DNA of 64,000 bases from Rhizobium sp. BK316 (GTDB taxonomy: Bacteria; Pseudomonadota; Alphaproteobacteria; Rhizobiales; Rhizobiaceae). The stretch is from NCBI RefSeq assembly GCF_014193695.1, contig NZ_JACHZR010000003.1, positions 558,001 to 622,000 on the forward strand, given 5' to 3'. Made by a program: the position numbers and the translations under genes. Below the pieces are notes generated by a model. That model made no database searches, had not been told where the DNA came from, and saw only the letters and a list, made by a program, of their open reading frames with translations. This document shows positions 59,380 to 64,000 of the stretch, piece after piece. Position 1 is the first letter of the stretch, and every line of letters starts with the position of its first letter.

Positions 59380-60111
59380 TCAGACCTCGTGATTTTCGGT
59401 GTTGAGGGCGTCGGCTTCGAGATCCGGCTCCTCGGCAGGCAGGGGCATCAACGCGGCAAGGATGATGCCTGCCACAGCACCCAGGCTCACATGCCACGGG
59501 GAGCCGACGAAATGATAGGCGATGACTGAGGCGACAGCGCTCGTCAGTGCCACGGGCAGGAAATTGTCCCGCCTGCGGAAGCCGAGAACGATGCCGAGGA
59601 AATAGGCCGGGAGGAGGATATCGAGGCCGATCGTTTTCGGATCGCCGATCAAGGATCCGAGCATGCCGCCGATGAGGCTGATGAGGACCCAGGGGATATA
59701 GATGATGATGCCGAAGCCGAGATACCAGGTGAAGGTGACGGGCTGCCCTGCTTCGCCACGCTTGACGGTTTCGGCAAATTGCGGATCGACCAGCAGGAAG
59801 AAGGTGAAGAACTTCTGCAGCGGAGTGAAATGCCTGATGTAGCGGGCAATCGCTGCCGAATAGAGCACGTGGCGGAAGTTGACGGCGAGGATCGACAGCA
59901 CGATCACCCAGGCCTGAACATTATGGCCGAAGAGCTCGATGCCGACCATCTGGCTGGCGCCCGCATAAACGGTGGCGCTCATGAAGGTGAGTTCGGAGAG
60001 CGACATGCCCTGCTCGGCGGCAAGGGCGCCGAACAGGGCTCCGAAGGGAGCAGAAGCGAGCGCCACGGCGAATCCGCCCCGCAAACCTTCTACAAAGTCG
60101 GCGCGTTTCAT
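59380..60111 (-). CDS. AzlC family amino-acid export protein
   Basis: A 243-residue membrane protein with about seven helices. Typical AzlC start GLRGGFAVALASAPFGALFGALAAEQG and FMSATVYAGASQMVGIELF. AzlCD-type pairs export branched-chain amino acids or analogues. First gene of the pair. Confidence 0.94.
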   Translation of the reverse strand: MKRADFVEGLRGGFAVALASAPFGALFGALAAEQGMSLSELTFMSATVYAGASQMVGIELFGHNVQAWVIVLSILAVNFRHVLYSAAIARYIRHFTPLQKFFTFFLLVDPQFAETVKRGEAGQPVTFTWYLGFGIIIYIPWVLISLIGGMLGSLIGDPKTIGLDILLPAYFLGIVLGFRRRDNFLPVALTSAVASVIAYHFVGSPWHVSLGAVAGIILAALMPLPAEEPDLEADALNTENHEV

Positions 60112-60244
60112 GGGATTAGTCCTGTTGGAATTGAAATTTCCCTCTATGGTGTCTCACATGCCGCGGCAATTGAATTTCCTTGATTCACCAATGGATTTTG
60201 CTGAAGCGTTACCCGTTTACGTCACCGGCGAGGTGAGGGAGACA

Positions 60245-60496
60245 ATGAAGAAGATTGAATTTACGAAGGAAGAAAAGGCGGAGATCGTTTCGCACATCCG
60301 CCAATATTTCGATCGCGAGCTCGACCCGATCGGCGTGCTGCCGGCCGAGTTCCTGCTCGACTTTTTCGCCGAGAAGATCGGGCCGTACTTCTACAACAGA
60401 GGGCTTCGCGACGCCCACGCCGCCTTCCTCAAGAAGATGGAGGATTTTGGAGAGGAGATCTATCTGCTCGAGCGGGAAGGCGAAAAGAACAGCTGA
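60245..60496 (+). CDS. DUF2164-like protein
   Basis: An 83-residue protein with KKIEFTKEEKAEIVSHIRQYFDRELD, then LPAEFLLDFFAEKIGPYFYNRGLRDA, which fits the DUF2164 family. Function unknown. Start 60245 has GAGGGAG upstream and matches the family; an in-frame extension of about 30 residues is possible but unsupported. It ends directly against the nicotinamidase stop. Confidence 0.88.
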   Translation: MKKIEFTKEEKAEIVSHIRQYFDRELDPIGVLPAEFLLDFFAEKIGPYFYNRGLRDAHAAFLKKMEDFGEEIYLLEREGEKNS

Positions 60497-61123
60497 TCAG
60501 GCGGAGAGGATATCGGCACTCTTGACGATATCGATTCCCTTTGCACGCATCTCGTCGATGGCGGCAGCGACACCGTCGGGCGTGATGCCGCGGCTTGCGT
60601 CCTCGACAAAGCGGACCTTGACGGCAGGGATCAGCTCCAGCGCGTCGAGCGCAGAGAATTTTACGCAATAATCGGTCGCAAGTCCGCAGACGTCGAGTTC
60701 GGTGACGCCTTGATCGATCAGGAAATCGGCCAAGCCTGTCAAGGCATACTGATCGTTGTCGCGGAAGGCGGAATAGCTGTCGACGTTCTTGTTTTCGCCC
60801 TTCTGCTGGATGAGGTCGATTTGGGCAGAGTGGAGCTCGGGGTGCAACTCGGCGTCGCGCGTGTATTGCACGCAGTGATCCGGCCATAACATCTGCGGCT
60901 TGCCGGAGAGTTCGCCCATCTCGAAAGTTTTTTTGTTGGGATGGGAGGAGGCGAAGCTGCCGTGGTCGGCTGGGTGCCAGTCCTGCGAGGCGACGATGAG
61001 ATCGTATTTGCCGCTGTCGATGAGGCTGTTTGCTACGGGAACGACCTTATCGCCGTCAGGAACCGGCAGGTTACCTCCGGGACAGAAGCCATTCTGAATA
61101 TCGACCAGCAGCAACGCCTTCAT
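60497..61123 (-). CDS. pncA: nicotinamidase (pyrazinamidase)
   Basis: A 208-residue isochorismatase-fold enzyme. Catalytic Asp8 in VDIQNGFCPGG, metal ligands Asp48, His50, His54 in QDWHPADHG, and the nucleophile Cys in GLATDYCVKF. It deamidates nicotinamide to nicotinate for NAD salvage. The start at 61123 (MKALLLVD) is chosen over 61162 as the fold begins there. Its stop and the DUF2164 stop share the sequence TGATCA. Confidence 0.96.
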   Translation of the reverse strand: MKALLLVDIQNGFCPGGNLPVPDGDKVVPVANSLIDSGKYDLIVASQDWHPADHGSFASSHPNKKTFEMGELSGKPQMLWPDHCVQYTRDAELHPELHSAQIDLIQQKGENKNVDSYSAFRDNDQYALTGLADFLIDQGVTELDVCGLATDYCVKFSALDALELIPAVKVRFVEDASRGITPDGVAAAIDEMRAKGIDIVKSADILSA

Positions 61124-61329
61124 TAAGCTATCCCTTACGCATATCACACCGCAAAATGCCAACCGATGTCAGCGCTATCAACTAGTGGATTTCCGGGGGG
61201 CAGGGCGCAAGTGCTAATTCTCGTATGGAGAGTGGCAAATGGCAGCATCAGCATATTTTTTCGCTGGCGCTCACCCTATGCGGGAGTTCGGCAAGTATCT
61301 CACTTATTCCATGCGAATTTGCGCACGGA

Positions 61330-61839
61330 CTACCGGGCTGGATGCCTGAAGATCAGGTCGTCGAGATCACCGTCCTGGCGCGCCGCTGTCGCATCCGGTA
61401 CGGCGCCCAGCCGTTCGGCGAGCCGGATCGATCTCACATTGGGACGAGCGATATAGCTCACCAGCGTCTTCAATCCGCGCACTGTAAAGGCCCAGTCGCG
61501 CAGGGCCGCGGCCGCCTCATAGGCATAACCTTTGCCTTCGGCTTGCGGATAGACGAGCCAGCCCAGTTCCTTCTCGGGAAACAGCGGACCGTGATTGATG
61601 CCAACCTGACCGAGGCATTGTCCCGTGGCGCGATCTTCCATCATTAGGGCGCCGTGGCCCATCAGCGACCACAGGGCGACGTCATGGCAGAACATGCCCC
61701 AGGCGGCTTTGGTCGAATGCGGGCCGCCCATATAGAGGGCACGATCGGAGATCATCAGCGCGTGGTAGTCCGGCCAGTCTTCCATGGCAGGAGGCCGGAG
61801 GATCAGGCGCTCGGTTTGAAGCGTCGGTATAGCTGTCAT
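61330..61839 (-). CDS. GNAT acetyltransferase, RimJ/RimL type
   Basis: A 169-residue protein opening TLQTERLILRPPAMEDWPDY, as in RimJ/RimL-type enzymes. ELGWLVYPQAEGKGYAYEAAAALRDWAF holds the acetyl-CoA site, and VSYIARPNVRSIRLAERLGAVPD ends the fold. Substrate unknown. Confidence 0.93.
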   Translation of the reverse strand: MTAIPTLQTERLILRPPAMEDWPDYHALMISDRALYMGGPHSTKAAWGMFCHDVALWSLMGHGALMMEDRATGQCLGQVGINHGPLFPEKELGWLVYPQAEGKGYAYEAAAALRDWAFTVRGLKTLVSYIARPNVRSIRLAERLGAVPDATAARQDGDLDDLIFRHPAR

Positions 61840-62013
61840 GGGTATCTCGCCGGAAATCGGGTGAAGCCTGAGGTGAATGCCTGTCGCTGCAGGTCATTTA
61901 CAGGGTATCCACGCGGTCGGAAAGGCCGACAAGAAAGCTCGGTGTTCTGAGGAGCTTGCCGCGGGTCAGAACGGATGATGCCGGCGGCGAAGGTTGCTTG
62001 CGGCCCGTCCAGC

Positions 62014-62035
62014 GAGGCTCCCCCGGCGGAGCCTC
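62014..62035. terminator. stem-loop at the end of the EF-hand gene
   Basis: GAGGCTC (62014-62020) pairs with GAGCCTC (62029-62035), just after the EF-hand stop on the minus strand. No T run is seen. Confidence 0.45.
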
Positions 62036-62041
62036 ATTGTA

Positions 62042-62539
62042 TCAGGCCGTCTGGTCGCTGTCGCCGGTGGCGACGGGCGAAGCGCCGTAGGTCGTCTGGT
62101 ATGCGCGAAGTGCCATCTTCATGTCGGTCAGGACTTTGGCCATCAGGCCGCTGTCATCATCGTCACCGCCGGCGGCGGCAATCTTCTGCGGGTCGGCCGC
62201 AAGGATTTCCGAGGTGGTGAGCTTGCCGTCGCCATTCGAATCCAGAGCAGAGAGTGCGCCCTTGGACTTGTCGCCATTGTCATCGGTGCCGGACCGGCTG
62301 TCGCTGTCATCGCTTTTCTGGAGCGAGAGCATGAGCGCCAGAATATCGGCTGTGATCTTCCGGACGACATCGGTACCGGAGGAGGAGTCATCGCCGTTGG
62401 ACGAGGTACTGGCGGTCGAGGATTGGGAAGCGACGGCGAGTTCATCTGCAGAGACGACGCCGTCGCCATTCGTATCGAGGGGATTGAGGGGGGCTTTATA
62501 CTGGGTCAGCGTGCTGCCCAGAGCTGAAACATTGGTCAC
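62042..62539 (-). CDS. EF-hand domain protein
   Basis: A 165-residue acidic protein with two canonical EF-hand loops: DTNGDGVVSADE (residues 22-33) and DSNGDGKLTTSE (100-111), separated by a Ser/Asp-rich disordered stretch. No classical signal peptide is seen, though the start is uncharged. Likely a calcium-binding protein of unknown role. AGGAGG lies a few bases upstream of the ATG. Confidence 0.88.
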   Translation of the reverse strand: MTNVSALGSTLTQYKAPLNPLDTNGDGVVSADELAVASQSSTASTSSNGDDSSSGTDVVRKITADILALMLSLQKSDDSDSRSGTDDNGDKSKGALSALDSNGDGKLTTSEILAADPQKIAAAGGDDDDSGLMAKVLTDMKMALRAYQTTYGASPVATGDSDQTA

Positions 62540-62700
62540 TTGAACCTCCTCTGAAGGTCTTGTGAAGCCTGCCTTTCATGGGCGGGCAGTGACCGGGCTA
62601 TGCCTGTTTGCGAGTCGGGTCAAAGCGGCGTTTTGTCATCTGGAGAACTGCGGGCTGCTGGGCCTGCGATTCCTGACAGCCGGCCAAGACAGTGGAGCGA

Positions 62701-64000
62701 TCAGACTCGCTCCACAAACCCATCGAGCACCCGCTTCTGGCCGGCGCGGTCGAAGTCGATCGTCAGTTTGTTGCCTTCGATGCCGGAGATGGAGCCGTTG
62801 CCGAATTTGATGTGGAAGACGCGGTCGCCGAGGGCGAAGCGCGAGGGCTCGGTGGCGGTGGATTTCGCCACCAGTTCGCCCTCGATGGTGCGGCCGCGCG
62901 GGCCGCTTTCACCATATCCGATGCGCTCCACCGCATGGCCGGAGCGGGTGCCCCAGTTGTCGCGGGTGGCGTCGGTCTTGTTCTGCTGGGCGCGCTTCCA
63001 GCCGGGGGTGGAATAGGAATTGGCGAAGGGGTCGGCCTTGTCGAAGCGCGATTGGCCGTAACCGCCGCCACGACCATAGCCGCCGTAATTCTGCTCCATC
63101 TCGGCCACCTCCACATGGGTTTCCGGCAGTTCGTCGAGAAAGCGCGAGGGAATGGTCGATTGCCACAGGCCGTGGATGCGGCGGTTGGAGACGAACCAGA
63201 TATGGCAGCGGTGCTTGGCGCGGGTGATGCCGACATAGGCGAGGCGGCGTTCTTCCTCCAGGCCGGCGCGGCCGGATTCATCGAGCGAACGCTGGTGCGG
63301 GAAGAGGCCTTCCTCCCAGCCGGGCAGGAAGACCGTGTCGAATTCCAGGCCCTTGGCCGAGTGCAGCGTCATGATGGAGACGGCGTCGAGATTTTCGTTG
63401 GTCTCAGTATCCATGACGAGCGAGACGTGCTCCAGGAAGCCGCGCATGGATTCGAAGCTTTCCATGGAGCGGATGAGCTCCTTGAGGTTTTCAAGGCGAC
63501 CCGGCGCTTCCGCCGTCTTGTCGTTCTTCCACATGTCGGTATAGCCGGACTCTTCGAGGATCTGCTCGGCAAGTTCGGTATGTGGTGTGTTTTCAAGCAG
63601 TTCCTGCCATCGGCGGAAAGATTGAATCACGTCGAAGAGGGCCTTGCGAGCCTTCGGTTTCAGCTCGTCCGTCTCGATCATGTCGGCGGCGGCTGCCAGC
63701 ATCGGGATGTCGCGCGCGCGGGCGTAATCGTGGAGCGCGCGCACCGTCGTATCGCCGAGGCCGCGCTTGGGGGTGTTGATGATGCGTTCGAAGGCGAGGT
63801 CGTCTGCCGGCTGGGCGACGAGGCGGAAATAGGCCATGGCATCGCGGATTTCGAGGCGCTCGTAGAAGCGCGGGCCGCCGATGACGCGGTAGTTCAGGCC
63901 GAGCGTGACGAAGCGGTCTTCGAATTCGCGCATCTGGAAGGAGGCGCGCACCAGGATCGCCATGTCGTTCAGCAGATGCTTCTTGCCGTCGGCATCGCCA
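62701..64000 (-). CDS. ATP-dependent DNA helicase UvrD/PcrA type (5' end outside window)
   Basis: The reverse strand is open to the window edge (about 432 codons, C-terminal part). It contains the 2A/2B domains of SF1A helicases: TPKRGLGDTTVRAL, SIMTLHSAKGLEFDTVFLPGWEEGLFPH (motif V region) and EERRLAYVGITRAKH (motif VI). A Gly/Tyr/Gln-rich linker leads to a C-terminal Tudor-like tail (RVFHIKFGNGSISGIEGNKLTIDFD) that in PcrA binds RNA polymerase. The Walker A motif must lie outside. It unwinds DNA in repair and replication. Confidence 0.95.
   Translation of the reverse strand, partial: GDADGKKHLLNDMAILVRASFQMREFEDRFVTLGLNYRVIGGPRFYERLEIRDAMAYFRLVAQPADDLAFERIINTPKRGLGDTTVRALHDYARARDIPMLAAAADMIETDELKPKARKALFDVIQSFRRWQELLENTPHTELAEQILEESGYTDMWKNDKTAEAPGRLENLKELIRSMESFESMRGFLEHVSLVMDTETNENLDAVSIMTLHSAKGLEFDTVFLPGWEEGLFPHQRSLDESGRAGLEEERRLAYVGITRAKHRCHIWFVSNRRIHGLWQSTIPSRFLDELPETHVEVAEMEQNYGGYGRGGGYGQSRFDKADPFANSYSTPGWKRAQQNKTDATRDNWGTRSGHAVERIGYGESGPRGRTIEGELVAKSTATEPSRFALGDRVFHIKFGNGSISGIEGNKLTIDFDRAGQKRVLDGFVERV

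Overview
The window is a chromosomal segment of a high-GC alphaproteobacterium, most likely a Rhizobium or close relative in the Rhizobiaceae. Grounds: the alphaproteobacterial order rnpB-mraZ-rsmH-ftsL-ftsI-murEF-mraY-murD-ftsW-murGCB ... ddl-ftsQAZ-lpxC-bamD-recN-ligA; an FtsZ with a very long Gln/Pro-rich linker; btaAB betaine-lipid genes; an ArsR-methyltransferase fusion upstream of metF; and palindromic intergenic repeats of a rhizobial type. I found no tRNA, rRNA operon, IS element, prophage or CRISPR array. The content is mostly core genome.

Region 1 (1-19.8 kb) is mixed housekeeping and envelope genes: a truncated alpha/beta hydrolase, a secreted RNase T2, the ribosome-associated ABC-F protein EttA, the regulator-metF operon with a 16-bp palindromic operator, a 25-residue membrane peptide, a DMT exporter, and the btaA-btaB operon. 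Five predicted peptidoglycan-cleaving enzymes lie here (MltB-type, GH25, two SLT proteins, an AmpD/AmiD-type amidase), with a class-C-beta-lactamase-fold hydrolase, a LysE exporter, PPi-dependent phosphofructokinase, a TerB-J-domain protein and a FAD oxidoreductase.

Region 2 (19.8-34.5 kb) is rnpB, a 430-bp leader, and a gap-free operon from mraZ to murB whose genes often overlap by ATGA. The leader holds four CCCA (TGGG on the other strand) units at exact 10-bp spacing, the expected MraZ operator, and a CtrA-like site. The products make lipid II and build the divisome.

Region 3 (34.5-38.1 kb) interrupts the division cluster with three unrelated genes (NAD-dependent epimerase, MHS-type transporter, aquaporin Z), bordered on the left by a composite palindromic repeat.

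Region 4 (38.1-50.0 kb) resumes the cluster: ddl, ftsQ (TTG start), ftsA, ftsZ, lpxC, bamD, recN, a small unassigned gene and ligA.

Region 5 (50.0-64.0 kb) holds scattered genes: two GNAT acetyltransferases, a DEDDh exonuclease, CreA, a chemoreceptor-CheW pair, a Sco copper chaperone, PrmA, a 57-residue small ORF, an M24B aminopeptidase, AzlC/AzlD, a DUF2164-like protein, nicotinamidase, an EF-hand protein and the C-terminal part of a UvrD/PcrA helicase that runs off the window.

The most interesting signals are regulatory or structural: the regulator-metF operator, the MraZ operator array, CtrA-like sites at both division-cluster promoters, a bipartite palindromic repeat whose arms change in a compensated way, and two unannotated-size small ORFs. 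No clearly new multi-gene system was found.
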